DNA of 64,000 nucleotides, taken from contig JAJEKV010000052.1 of the NCBI GenBank assembly GCA_021234155.1, positions 9,753,284-9,817,283 of the forward strand. Reading direction: 5' to 3'. Position 1 is the first letter of the stretch; the number at the start of each line of letters is the position of its first letter. The notes below the pieces were generated by a model. That model did not search any database, was not told the DNA's origin, and saw nothing but the letters and a program-made list of their open reading frames with translations. A program made the position numbers and the translations under genes. The stretch is from Isoetes taiwanensis. Its lineage: Eukaryota; Streptophyta; Lycopodiopsida; Isoetales; Isoetaceae. Positions 1 through 11,813 of this stretch are shown one piece after another.

Positions 1-874
1 ATGCAAAACTGCTAGCTAACCATCCAACTGCACTTGCCTCTGCTCGACATCAAGCTGCACACAACACTCCTCTTCAATTTGGAATGGAATTGACAGCACA
101 ATGACTTAATGTCTTCTATCTTTGCATCATATCGTCTAAAATCACCTTCGTCTCATAAGACTCTCTATGATTATCAAGAGACGAAGAATAAAGAAAACTT
201 AGACTCAGAGAGAATAGAACTCGATAAGGGATTACAGTTCAAACTATCCTAAACCTATGCCAAAACAAGAAAAGATACTGGAAAATACACTAGAAAATAT
301 GCAAAGAATATGTGAGAAATTGAATATGATATGATACAACACCAAAATACAAGAATAAGAGCTCAAACTGTGAGCATGAACACAAGAACAAGAGATAGAA
401 GGGCCAAGATTGGCGTGGAACCGAAATGCGAAACCTATGCTGGAGGCCACTTTATATACTGGAATGAGGGGCCGAGTTCAAAAGTTTCTAGAAGGATGTT
501 CTTGAAAATTTTTGGAACTCTAGAGAATATTCTGAAAGGTTCTAGAAGATTATTTCTTGAACATTTTGGAAGGTTCTTGGAAGCCATGTCTTTTGCAGAA
601 GAATTTGATATGGGTCCATGGACGGTGGATGTTACAATCCTAATTTTCAAGAAGCACTGCCATCTCCAAAGAATTGCTAAAAATGAAAAAACAAGGGCAT
701 TGTAAACTCCAACATTCGAAGAAGGGCAAGGCAATTCTCTTAAGCTCAAGAGATTCCATCCAATGTCTTTGCCTCAGGTTGAGGAGTAGTCGTGTGAGGA
801 TATACTGGAGGCTTTGATGAATTTCTTTGGTCGCATGATCAAAAAATATTAAATGTAAGGCTCGATATAAAACT

Positions 875-1112
875 GCATCAATACTTAGCTAAGGTGTAGG
901 ACACCTGGATAACTTAAAAATCACGGAAGTGTTGCATCCCAGGTTAGGCAATCCTACTAAAATGAAGTAAATAATACATCCTCCTTATGAGATCATGGCA
1001 ATACTTAGATAAGGTATCAAGACGTGGATAACCTAGAAATCGAGAAAGTCTTGTACTTACGTCAGTCAAGCCTACTAAAAATGAAGCAAATAATGCCTCC
1101 TTCTCAAATCCC
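875..1112. repeat. Two diverged copies of a ~120 bp tandem repeat
   Basis: Copy A (about 875-998) and copy B (about 998-1112) share, in order, CAATACTTAG, TAAGGT, GTGGATAAC, a CCTACTAAAA(A)TGAAG block and an AATAATNC(A/C)TCC block. Spacing is about 124 bp with small indels. The origin of the repeat is not recognised. Confidence 0.6.
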
Positions 1113-1350
1113 GATCCTTTATGGTTCCAAATTCCACTACCTAATTGCCCAAATGATGGCAATACAGTTCCGACACTTGACAAAAAACGACTAATGCGGC
1201 AAAGTAAGTCGCATAACAAAACAATGAGGTGGCAAAAAAAGGCTATACGTCAAGGCAAGTGGGTCTGCCTTCCGGAAAATTTTCAATCCATTCATATCAA
1301 GAATAGCAAATCGCTATGCAAAACCTGTAGAATCAGGTTAACAGCTTGCC

Positions 1351-1496
1351 TTGACGTCATGGAACAAGAAGGGGTCAGCCATTCTTGCTTCCCCGACCCT
1401 GCGAGAATCCGGTCAGCCACACGGCTCCGGATTCTCGCAGTCGTGGGGAAGCAAGAATGGCTTCCCCCTTCTCGTTCCACATAACGTAGAGGTCAA
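1351..1496. repeat. Long near-perfect inverted repeat (hairpin)
   Basis: The arms, about 1351-1411 and 1427-1496, pair over roughly 60 bp with a loop of about 15 nt. Paired blocks include GCCATTCTTGCTTCCCC with its complement and GCGAGAATCCG with CGGATTCTCGC. Only a few mismatches and one short bulge interrupt them. The structure fits a foldback MITE or a small-RNA precursor; nothing in the sequence decides between these. Confidence 0.75.
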
Positions 1497-2930
1497 AGGT
1501 GGTATTGAAGAAGGCGGTCTTGGCATGCAACAAGGGTGCCTCATCACGCCCACCTAGGAAAGAAAAAGGGCGACATGGCCTTGTTAGCAAAGCCTTATTG
1601 CAAAAAGAGCTTTTAACGTTTTGGAAATTGAAAGACAATTGAGAAACTTTACCATTTGAAGTTGAAAATTGATGGTATTTAGGGTTTTTGTATCATGCGA
1701 AGCCAGAATATTCTTGTATCGATGAACAAAGATTAGAGCTTAACCAAAATCCAACCATTAACCATTCCAGATTATCTAGATTTTCTGCATTTCAAGTGTG
1801 TAACTATTTTTTTCCTCATAGGATACTTGCAGAATCCAATGGGTTGTCAAACTTTATGCGCGATGTTTTAGAAAGAACATTCTTGAGTCCACCATTTAAA
1901 ACCTTATTTGAAACTACATTCCAAATGGTACCCATTTAGCACGAGAAGTATTATAAGCAAACACAACAGGTTGCATGTGATGAGCAAAACCGTACTTTGA
2001 TGAATAACGACAAAATAGATATATTATGCTTATTGTATATTTTGTATTCACTTGGAATTTGAGGTGAATGAATAATAATCCTCAATTGCACGTCCTCGTA
2101 CAAGTAATTCCTTCTTGCCTTGCCATTGCTTGTAGTACATAATTAGTCATATTTTTACTAACTGTTTTCTACCGTAGATGTGGGACTATTGAATCTCATC
2201 GTTCGCAACCAAGAACTATGGGACAAATCCAATAGATAATGGTTTTTCCCATCTCTTTGCACTTGTTTTATCTTTATGCTCTTTGATTGGAAAAAGTGGA
2301 TATTTAGTAGTTTATATCATCATAATTATCCTCTAGACCCGACCACAGTCTCATTTTCCTAGTTAACTGCATTGGGACCCATCCATGTGTTAGTTAGGTA
2401 TCTTAAGCTAGAACCAGATATTGAAAAGGATGCATCAACCTACTATAGAATCGATTAACAAACAAGCTGAACAACATGATAAAAAGATCCATATCAGCTG
2501 GTCTTCATATTGCATACAGTTATGAGACTTCCAGCACCTCTTTCCTTGTATACCTACCACTGCACCTACTTCATCACATTTGTTCGTTTGGTTGTACAAT
2601 GCAAATTTACCGATCCTCGACGTTGCAACAACTTTCCAATGCAAGAAACACTTTTACATAGATTAATAGTTGTTACCACTTTTTTAAGGTTTGATATTAT
2701 CATGCAAATTTCTTGGAGAATTGCATCCCTTTTTTTTTTTTTTTGGGAGATTGAGATTGAGTTTGATGTTGTGTAGATGACAAAATGCTCAGAAGTTTTA
2801 GGTATATTCATGCCAGTCTAGAACAAGAATTAACTCCCTCCAGATTCAGACAAGACAAAAAATAAACGGCTCAGATTTCAAGCTATCCAAAGCGGGGTAA
2901 TACGCACCATTCAAATGCCAACTCATACAA

Positions 2931-3701
2931 TTAATGAAGAAAATAAATGGCTTTCAGACAGCGGGGAAGCGCCGGTAGACGCAAGCAAGCGAATGACCGC
3001 CTAGAGCCGGTAGGGAAGAAGGGCTCTGTTGCCTTTACCTGCGGAACCGGTAGCCAACTGACAAACAAGCTTGCAAAAAGAAGCAAGGGAGGGAGAAGAT
3101 ATGGCAGTGCTAGATCCCGCACAAGGCGGCCGCGGAGTACTCTTCCTTCATTGCCATAGCTCTTCTTCCAGTCCTCTTAATCCGTCTTTAATTGGGTTCC
3201 AATTTTTCTTCCTTAGCTCCGAGGCTTTCTCCGGCATTCTATAGCACCTGCATTGTTTTTCTGTTTAAGCAGAGCTCCATTCCGGCTTCTTCCCTTTCTT
3301 CTCTAGTGGGCTGAACTCGATTTTCTCGGTTCTAAACGCTTCCGATTGTTTTGGTCTTATGCTTGCCTGTTGGAAATTTATATCTGGGCGGACATGTTTT
3401 GGCTATTTATACATTCGGGTTGCTTTTACGGAATGATAGCCGCGAGCTCCGGTTTCCAGACCCTTCTGAACCCGTTCCGAGTAGAAAACTTGCAGGCGTT
3501 TATGACTGCGTATCTTACAATGTAAAATGGAATGCGTACAGAAGACTTTAGATTTATCTTTTTGCGAAGGATGAGAAATGGATGGAGTAAGAAAAATAAT
3601 CCACATCCATCAATGACTTGTTGCAAAACTTGGGGCTTCTTTCTTTAGTGTCTGTGAACGGGGGAGAATAAACATTTCAACTAAGAAATCTGTATGCTAC
3701 A
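2931..3701 (+). promoter_or_regulatory. Presumed promoter and 5' UTR of the S-acyltransferase gene
   Basis: This is the stretch just upstream of the first coding ATG at 3702. From about 3120 it becomes pyrimidine-rich (many CTTCTTCC and CTTTCTT blocks), typical of plant 5' leaders. A NotI-type GCGGCCGC site lies near 3126. I could not assign a TATA box or transcription start with confidence. Confidence 0.35.
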
Positions 3702-6700
3702 ATGCGGCACCATGGATGGGAGCTTCCCTATCACCCGCTTCAGGCAAGTTCATTGTTATTAACCTGTGGTGTTTAATGAATGCTATTCTTAAAATTATAG
3801 GTTATCTGTTGCACATCATTTGCTTGCATAATCTTCGATCGGAAAACTGCCTTCATGTGTACATTTTTCTAGCTAGCTCCCGATTAATTTCAGATTGAGA
3901 ATGCATAAAATAATAACCAATTTCGTTCGTTAAGGCTTATTCTGATGTGTGCGTTGGTTTGCTCTTTATCTCCACAGGTGGTGGCCATTGCAGTTGTTGT
4001 CTCCTTAGCTTTTGCCTTTTATGTATTTTTCATCCCGTTTCTGGGAAACAAAGTGTTAGAGTACCATATTGTTGCAATATTTTCTCCACTGGTATGAATT
4101 TTCTTCTCTTATATAATTCCATTAAAATGATTTAACATTGGCAAGCCAATATACCGTTGCCCTACCATAGGAAGGGAAGGAAGCTAGGCACTCAATTTTC
4201 ACAATAAAGATACTGGTTTCTATTCTATCTATACTAAGTCGTTTAAATTGGAAGTTGCAGCTGTTTTTCTTTATATGTCCTCATTTCTTCTACTGTTTTC
4301 TGCAGGTACTCACAGTATTTGCACTGTATATAGGATGTGCTGCAGCAAATCCAGCTGACCCTGGAATTAGAAGGTCGAAAGAGGCTAAGAAACATTCTAA
4401 CACAAAGAAACTAGCTTTGTCACAGGATACTCCTATTTCGATAAGGCAGCTAGGCATTCAAGACTCTACAGATCGCTCACTAGGAAAGCCAGAATCTGAA
4501 AGGAGGCTAACATCAAAGAAGGATACATGCAAAGGAACCTCGCAAGGATTTTTCCATGGTTGTCTTGGATGCTTTATATTTTGCATCCAAAAGCTTCTGA
4601 GACCGATTGGTTGTTTTAGAGAAAACAATGAACGATCAGTTGCACCGGAGGATTTGCTATATTGTAGTCTATGCGAGGCAGAGGTAAAATGGCTTATTGG
4701 TTGCATATTTCGATTTTGTATCAGCATGGTATAGGTATCTTAGAAATGCCGCTATTTTGTTTTTGTGCTTTGACAACCGAGAGAATATTTGTTAACAACA
4801 GATTCTGAAGCACAGTAAACATTGTCGGGCTTGCGACAAATGTGTCGATGGGTTCGATCATCACTGTCGAGTATGAATTTCCCATTTCTCATTATTGTCA
4901 TTAAGGCAGCCTTCAACATCACATGTTTTTCTGATCTGGTTTTTAGTGGATAAACAACTGCATCGGGAAAAGAAATTACAGAATGTTTGTGGCCCTTATG
5001 GTCAGTGGCCTTCTTTTGGTAAGCCATACACAAACATAGTTATTAACCATATATTGCAGAATGAGTGTTAAATTATTACACTCGGTAGCCAATTTTTTCA
5101 GGCATGAATTGAGGATGATTTGTTATTGACCTAGATATTAATCACGGGGATTAAACCTGTGTTGCATGGTTGTAATAGCAGGAACTTAGTTATTCATTAT
5201 ATGCTGTGAATTCAATGCAGTGTCTATGCAAAGCATATGGTTGTATGAATATTCATTATATGCAATCACCATGTGAATTCAATGCAGTGTCTATCCAAAG
5301 CATATGGTATTCTAATAATGTTATGGGAAAGAATAAGCATAGTATTACATGCATGATGCTGATAATTGAGTAGAATTTCAGATGCTGTTAAAAGGAACCA
5401 TTTACCAGGCACTCTTTTCTTGACTGTGTGTGCCATATGGCAACAGCTTATCTTGCAGTGGTGTGTTGGCGTCGTGGTCATTGTAAGGTGCCTATTGAAT
5501 AAAAGCACATTTAAGGACGAGATTGTGTCTAAGCTTGGGAGCAGCTTCTCTCTGGTTCCGTTTATTGCAGTGGTGGTAAGGCCATGTTTTAAATTATTGA
5601 TAATTGGTTGGTGAAATATTTATTTATTTATTCTGTGCTCTAAATGAGCGCTTAAAACAATATCGAGCTTTATATTCTTATAATGAAGCACCTCTAGAGT
5701 TCATTAGGCTAACTTTTTAACGCATTACACAGGGATTGTGCACTCTTTTGGCAATGTTGGCAACACTTCCTCTGGGTCAACTCTTTTTCTTCCATGTCAT
5801 TCTTATTCACAAGGCAAGTATAAGGATCGACTCATATTTCTTCAAAATTGGAAGTGACCCTTAGATTTTAAGCAGGGCATCAGTACTTATGACTATATTG
5901 TGGCAATGAGGGAACAAGAACAACACCAAGGAGACACCCATAGTCTACAGTCATCTCCAGTTAGTTCTGCAACTACAGGTTTAAGTGGTCCAAGTTCACT
6001 GGGCGTGCGTCACAAAAGGCCATGGTGTACTCCCCCAAGGATGCTTCTTGATTATGAGGTGAATTTTATTACCATTTCCTTACCTCAATGGATGAAGAAA
6101 ATACAATATGTTGTCATCGAAATTAGTGGATCAACAATGATTAATAAAGCATTCATGACCTTTTGTTGGTATTAATGCAGGATAGTATCCGAGGAGTGTC
6201 TTTGCCGGATATTGAACAGGGGAAAGAACTTGTGCCCATGACGACATTCAAGGATGAGACAATTAAAAAGCAGCAAAAACGAGCAGTCAAGATTAATCCA
6301 TGGAAATTGGCAAAATTGAATGCAGACGAGGTAGCAAGGGCAGGAGCACGAGCGAGGGAAAATTCGTCAGTACTTCGTCCTATTGCAAATGACTCTTCGA
6401 TAGTGACAGAGACTGACAGCAGCTTTGATAGCTTTAGTAGAAGCCCAGCTTCCGAGATTCTTCCTGTAGCTCCTACCCGAAAATCCAAGAGGAAACGTGA
6501 TTTTGCTTCAGTCAATTTAAAAGATAGACTCTCTTTAGTGAAGGTTACCAAAGATAAACTTCGGTCTTCACAGCAACAAGCCTCTATTGATGCTGATGAT
6601 ATTATAGCCCCTCTTCAAAGAGAAGCAAGAAGTGCATTTTGGCCTAATGCCGGTGCTCCGGTTAGATCACTCATGGTTTCATCCACACCCATATTATCTC

Positions 6701-7263
6701 CAGATATTGCTTGTTCAATAGATTCAAAAAAACCAGGCAACTTTTTAGCAACGTCTGCTTCACCTTGGCTGCGAAGATCAACAAGTGATGGATATGAAGC
6801 ATCTGGAGGTGAAAGTGCTGATGATAGTGAACATGCGAGGAGAATGAATCATGCGTGGGGTAAATTGAAGCAAAGTGAAGTGTTTAAAAATGGCCCCAGA
6901 AATGGGCCTGCTGGTGGTGGCCTAGAACATGATAAACCAACACCTAGATGGGTCAACTCTGGCCTCCACAATGCAGTCACACGAAATGAAGCTACTAACA
7001 TATTTAGAAGTGAAGAGCAGAATCTAAAGCATATCAAGAATGCATGGTCTACTCATCCTGACAAATTCATTGCATCAGAAGAGAGTAACTCATCTCCTTC
7101 ACAGTACAATTCACCTGACAGAGATTCTGATATCTTTAGCACAGCTGATGGAGGTAAATCAATGAAAGCAACAGCAACTGCAGCTTTCCATGTCCTTCAA
7201 GAAGAGGACCTTACATCTAGTTCATCCAGATCCCATTCAAGCAAAAGTACTCCAAGCAAATAG
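3702..7263 (+). CDS. DHHC-CRC protein S-acyltransferase (plant PAT family), nine exons
   Basis: Integral membrane enzyme that transfers palmitoyl groups to cysteines of target proteins via the DHHC cysteine. Exons: 3702-3743, 3978-4091, 4306-4683, 4802-4870, 4947-5018, 5447-5575, 5733-5813, 5876-6058, 6181-7263; all join in frame to 716 residues, the size usual for the large plant PATs. The start MRHHGWELPYHPLQ is the family N-terminus. Two hydrophobic segments (exons 2-3) are followed by an NPADPG motif, then the cysteine-rich domain (CSLCEAE...KHCRACDKC) with the catalytic DHHC at the end of exon 4 and WINNCIGKRNYR in exon 5. Two more membrane segments lie in exons 5-7. The long C-terminal tail in exon 9 is hydrophilic, with PWKLAKLNADEVARA near its start. 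Introns 1 and 7 begin with GC rather than GT; the family reading frame requires this. Looks intact. The exact Arabidopsis PAT number cannot be assigned. Confidence 0.93.
5205..5307 (+). repeat. Intronic 36 bp direct repeat
   Basis: Within intron 5 of the S-acyltransferase gene, 5205-5240 and 5272-5307 match at all but one base. A shared TATTCATTATATGC precedes both copies, so the duplicated unit is about 60 bp. Confidence 0.85.
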
Positions 7264-7734
7264 TGGTAGGTAGAAAAACTCTGAATCCAGAGGTTTTGTA
7301 GCTTATAACAATGTCCGCTTGTGATGTTTCTACTGACAACTGCCCAATCATGTGGCATGAATCAATGAAATGTTGATGGATGTTGCAGTACACATTGCAG
7401 TATGCACAAAAAGATGAAACATTCTGGCTCAATTTTTTATTATGCAGCTACATGAAATTGTTGACCAGTTCACTAATAAGACAATGCAAGTTGTAGAACG
7501 CTATTCTAAGTAATAAGTAAGTGACATGTATTAGGCCTCAAATCAGAGGCTGTTAATCTCATCTGTAATTCAAAGCTTGCAGGTCATCTGTAATTCAAAG
7601 CTTGCAGGAACGTAGAATGGTCCAGGAAAGGCAACTTTTTACTGTCCATGGCATAAAATTGAGACTTCTATACAACAAGGCAACGGAAAACCTAATGCAT
7701 GGTTTGGTGCAATTACTCCATAATTATATATAAA
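7264..7734 (+). other. 3' flank of the S-acyltransferase gene
   Basis: Presumed 3' UTR and downstream DNA. It contains a perfect direct repeat of about 23 bp (7561-7583 and 7585-7607, core CTGTAATTCAAAGCTTGCAG). No ORF of note and no clear AATAAA signal. Confidence 0.5.
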
Positions 7735-7762
7735 CTAGAAAAAGTGCCCAGCGTTGCTGGGC
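7735..7762 (-). other. Helitron 3' terminus (hairpin plus CTAG)
   Basis: Read on the minus strand: a 7 bp stem GCCCAGC/GCTGGGC with a 3 nt loop, seven bases ACTTTTT, then CTAG followed by host T. This matches the hairpin-CTRR terminus of Helitrons. Confidence 0.8.
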
Positions 7763-8907
7763 TTTTTGTCGGGCATAAAAATGTTGTTGGAATTGTATTA
7801 AAAGTGGCTCCAAGTTAATTATGTGAGGGCAAACATCATCTTCAATTTACTCTTATTGTTAATATTTGTAATATAAGTGTTTGCTCGTTTATTATTTTAC
7901 TACGGCTAACAAACCTTAGAGAATATAGATGTTGGAGCAAAATAATGGAGTTCCTAATATATGCATTAATATTCCTTTAGGTATCTGCTATTCAAATTGA
8001 AGTGGTTTTCCTTGTGTGATATTTGCGTAGACAAATAGACACTCATCATATCGTAAACAATAATTTTTTTTCTCCAAGCATATTTATCATATCCAATATT
8101 TTTGCATTCTAAAGACATCATGAACAATTAAAACCCACCATGAACATGATGTACTACAATGAGTTGGATTATAAATCTTGCATTTTTAATGATAGCCTCA
8201 AGGCTAAAAATGCACAAAACCATAGATTTGTATATAATAGCACACGACAAGGCATATAATTGGCCCACATAATCCTTGCCTAGAACTTAAGGGGGAAAAT
8301 AAGCATAAGAGAGAAAACAAAGAAAAGCAAAGCCTTACTATTTGGCCTTGTTTTTCCACAATCGTTGATATTCCTATATAAATCTAGTGAGCCAGAGATT
8401 AAATTTGTTTATGGCACATGTTTGTTTAGGCATCTAAATTGGAAGTGCAAAATGTTTTGAGAAAAATCCTAAATGCTATCATCAAATATATTCTATTAAC
8501 AATTATGTAAATTCCTTAGAATTCCATTAAGACTTAGGGTATCCATCTCTAGACATATTTATGACCAAATGTGTAACAATTTTGTAGCATCTAAACAAAA
8601 CAATTGTTAAACACAATTCTGAATGTAGCTTTAACATTTGCAGAGCTGCACATTCATTTTTTCATAACAGGCCATAAATAAAAGTTGCAAGGGTAATCAC
8701 ATCAACTAAACACAGCTCCCTATCAGGCTGCTCGAGAGCTTCATGATTACAGAGATAAAATTAGATTTCAAAATGAGCTTTTGGCGAGTATATCAAAATG
8801 TTTCTTGAAGACAGATACAGCTAGAAAGGAAGCATAGAGTAAGGACATGAAAGCATGATGAATGATGAAGCATACGATATGAAAGTAACTACAGAATATA
8901 AAATTAC

Positions 8908-9027
8908 CCTGAGCAGAAAATTTGCTCCAGCAACAAGACAATCTATCTCATCCTCCTTATCCAATGTCACTCCCAGTCTTTCTTTGAATACATCTGCATA
9001 TTTGAATGCTCCACCACCTGTGGCCTT
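8908..9027 (-). pseudogene. Single captured exon of a plant pantothenate kinase
   Basis: Forty in-frame codons starting KATGGGAFKYADVF and ending GANFLLR, followed by a splice donor (AGG|GTAATT). This is the ATGGGA(F/Y)K...KEDE.DCLV.GANFLL segment of the kinase domain of plant pantothenate kinases, which phosphorylate pantothenate in the first step of CoA synthesis. Upstream and downstream kinase exons were looked for within the Helitron and not seen. It is therefore an isolated exon rather than a functional gene. The family identification rests on recognition of the motif. Confidence 0.75.
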
Positions 9028-9743
9028 TCCAAACAGTTCCATTCCAAGTTAAGCCTTAAAGTGAACCTTCTTATAAGAATAAAATAAAAATGGAAAGTAT
9101 CCACTATCCTCTTCTGCAGTCTACAAGGCGAGTAGGAATACAAAAGAGTAAGAAACTCCAAGAAGTTATCAGGAATCAAAATCAATTGAAGATTCTAGAT
9201 TGTATTTTCTTCTGTGTAATATGTCTTGTAAAAGTGCTGCAAGTGCCTAAACACTGCATAAACATTGTGCAGGCTGTCATTCTTCATGATTCAGTGTTGG
9301 GATGCCTTATAATCTGGACAGTGTCATCATCAGTGAGCATCCTGAGAGCAACACATCATGAGAGCAACGCATTTTCATGCATGGATGGGCCGCCCTGCTC
9401 CTCCAAAAGTATGAAGGCCAAATATCTGGAGGAGCTTTCCTCTTTTAGGGAAGACTTTCTGAATTTACATTGTATATGCTGCCTCTAAAAATTGTAACAT
9501 GATGATGAACTCTAGGCCTCTATACATGATGAAGGAAGAAAGACACAACAGGAAAGAAACATGATGCAGTGTGCCAGGTCAGCAATGTGACGTCTTCGTA
9601 CACATCAGCATATAGATCTAACAGGAAGTCCCTTCAGATTAGGGAGCCCCAAATAAGCAGGATTGCCCAAAGTTATGTCCCAGTTAGCTACAATTTAATT
9701 GCACCAACAGAAGAAAAAAGGCAATCATGTTTTAAGTCCATAC

Positions 9744-9917
9744 CTTCGCAAGAAAAGTCCCTGATGAAAGTTTAGTAGTAAGCAATTCCCTCAATCTTCG
9801 AATGGCTTTCACCTTATTCGCTAAAATATCAAGCAATTGCAAAAGCTCATCAATTTTCAACGAAAATTCACAAATTGGTAGTCTTCGCAATGAAAGTGCA
9901 ACAATTGCGCTCTGATA
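9744..9917 (-). pseudogene. Unidentified captured exon-like fragment
   Basis: A 58-codon open stretch on the minus strand, ending in a good splice donor (GCGAAG|GTATGG). Its predicted peptide is leucine- and lysine-rich and helical (for example KIDELLQLLDILANKVKAI). It lies on the same strand as the pantothenate-kinase exon, about 0.7 kb upstream of it in that orientation. I do not recognise the family. It may be an exon of another captured gene. Confidence 0.35.
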
Positions 9918-9937
9918 AGCCTATGATTAGCAAGTTG

Positions 9938-10043
9938 CCTTCTTAACCTTGCTCTGGATATGGCTCAAGAGAAAGACAATTGTTTTAAACTTGTTGGTCT
10001 ATAAACCCATTTCGTCTGCATATAGATCGTCTGATATAGTACC
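9938..10043. repeat. ~105 bp repeat, copy 1 (second copy 13469-13572)
   Basis: Runs from GCCTTCTTAACCTTGCTCTGG to CGTCTGATATAG and recurs almost identically at 13469-13572. The second copy sits near the proposed Helitron 5' end. The internal copy could mark the edge of an older element or a capture junction. Confidence 0.85.
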
Positions 10044-10085
10044 TTCGCCATATCTTCCCCCTATGAAGTCCTGAAATCCGTCGTC

Positions 10086-11389
10086 ATGCTTCCTGTTTGC
10101 CTCATCAGAATGATCCTTTTTGCAGCCGTTCTGTTCTTGGGTCTCATGATCACTAAGCTTGCTCTTGTTGGTGCTACGGATGTGCTTACCAAGCCTTTCC
10201 CGATATGGAGGCGAAGGCTTCTGTTGCCTGTAAGAATTTTTGCTAGGGTTTTGTTGTTTTTATGTGGTTTTCACTGGATAAGAATCAAAGGTTCCCCTGC
10301 GCCAAGACATCAAGCTCCCATTTTGGTTTGCAACCATGTTACGTTTGTGGATCCAGTTTTTATTTTTTTCAAGCATTTGCCAGTAATTGTCACTGCCTAA
10401 GAGAACTTGAGCTACCCTATTATGGGTGCTATCATCAGAGCCATGCAAGTTATTGCCATCAACCGCGGCTCGCCAGATTCAAGACGCATTGCTGGAGGAG
10501 AAATTAAAAGAAGAGCCAGATGCAATGATTGGAGTAGAGTGATAATCTTTCCTGAGGCTACCACCACCAATGGAAGGGCTTTGGTTTCTTTCAAAGCAGG
10601 GCATTTAATCCTGGCTATCCAGTCCAGCCCATGTTGGTCAGGTATCCACATGTTCACCTAGATCCTGCTTGGGTTGCTCATGGTCCAACCATATACTTCT
10701 TGTTGTTCCGCCTTATGACAGTTTCATAACTTCATGGAAGTGGAATATTTACCAGCTATTGAACCGACATTGTTTGAGCAGAAAAAACCTCGCCTCTTTG
10801 CTGAAAGAGTTAGAATGACTATGGCCAAGGCTCTTAATGTCATGGTAACTGAGCACAGCTTTGAAGACCTTCAAGAGGCATAAAAGATGAAGGATTTTAG
10901 CGGAATTGCTGCTTTAGAGTTTGGGAAGTTTGAGAAGCTTTACAAGTTGAACATTAAAGAAGCTAAAGCTTTCTATTCCAAGTTTCGATTGCTAGATGCG
11001 AAGAAAAATGTAGTGAATTATGACAACTTTGTTGCATCATTGGGATTGCCAGACTGTGGTCCTCTTAAGCAGGTTTTCTCCATATTTGATAGTTTCGGTA
11101 GGGGATGCTTCACTTTCAGACAGTATGCTGCAGGTTTTGCATTTATAACCAGACAAACAAGGTTCAGAGAATGCATGGAAGCATGTTCAGGATACTGGAT
11201 AGAGATGACGATGGAATTTTAAGCATTGAAGATGTAGTATCTGATCTTAAGGATTTGATTCCAGAAACTACTGTCGAACAGGCTAAGGAACTTTGGAACA
11301 TGGTAAATATGAAGGCGTCAAAATATGTTAGCAGAATAGAGCTTTTCAATTTACTTGAGACTAACCCGGACAGAACTTTGGAAATATGA
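10086..11389 (+). pseudogene. LPEAT2: Intronless broken copy of an LPEAT2/LPCAT-like acyltransferase with EF hands
   Basis: The parent family acylates lysophosphatidylethanolamine or lysophosphatidylcholine at the ER membrane. Visible blocks in order: an N-terminal hydrophobic segment (MLPVCLIRMILFAAVLFLG), the acyltransferase NHVTFVD (HX4D) motif near 10335, RAMQVIAINRGSPDSRR, FPEATTTNGRALVSF (the usual Gly of FPEGT replaced by Ala), RYPHVHLDPAW, and C-terminal EF-hand sequence ending RILDRDDDGILSIEDVV. The copy has in-frame stops near 10398 and 10881 and frameshifts near 10614, 10717 and 11190. No introns interrupt 1.3 kb of homology, so it derives from a processed transcript or an intronless parent. 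It is not functional. LPEAT2 is the best family match by motif order; a related LPCAT is possible. Confidence 0.8.
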
Positions 11390-11813
11390 GAACCCATTAA
11401 ATCTTGAAAGCGAAACTAAACTGACCGATACAACCCATTTCTGATGGGGTTTGCCATCATCATTCACCATTCGTCTTGTGTTCTGGTGCACTACATAGCC
11501 CAGCTAAAACATTTGTCTGAAGATCTTCCCAATTCTGCTTATTGTTGTGCCTGCAATTGTAAATAGCTAATATGACCAATTACTTTATGCTGTCATATAT
11601 GACTTTACAGCTGAAGACACCTTTGGGCATGTCATAAAATAATAATTGTCTAGGACCTAATAAAGACATCCTCGGCATGTTTATGTCCAAACCAACAAGG
11701 TAATTACAGATTGAACAAACGCGAAGACAATCTGCATTTGAATAGTGTGTTCACAACTAAAAGATCGTGTCCAAAACCTAAAATTTCAAGAGTTCAAACA
11801 TTTTATATTCGTG
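11390..11813. other. Spacer between LPEAT2-like copy and lipid-transfer gene
   Basis: No coding potential seen. It must contain the 3' UTR of the minus-strand lipid-transfer gene. No poly(A) tail follows the LPEAT2-like copy, so direct evidence of retroposition is absent. Confidence 0.4.

Larger units (their letters stand above)
1..2930. other. Intergenic region, no recognised gene
   Basis: I see no coding region with recognisable homology here. Open frames are short and occur on both strands without splice logic. The stretch holds a diverged tandem repeat and a strong hairpin, listed separately, and a 13-nt run of T near 2730. Confidence 0.6.

Noticed and set aside
331-749. Overlapping open frames of 104-124 codons on both strands
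   Set aside because: No motif, no splice signals that extend them, and both strands are open equally; treated as chance frames.
2435-2811. Several overlapping 60-90 codon frames upstream of the S-acyltransferase
   Set aside because: Low-complexity and homology-free; none has a plausible gene structure.
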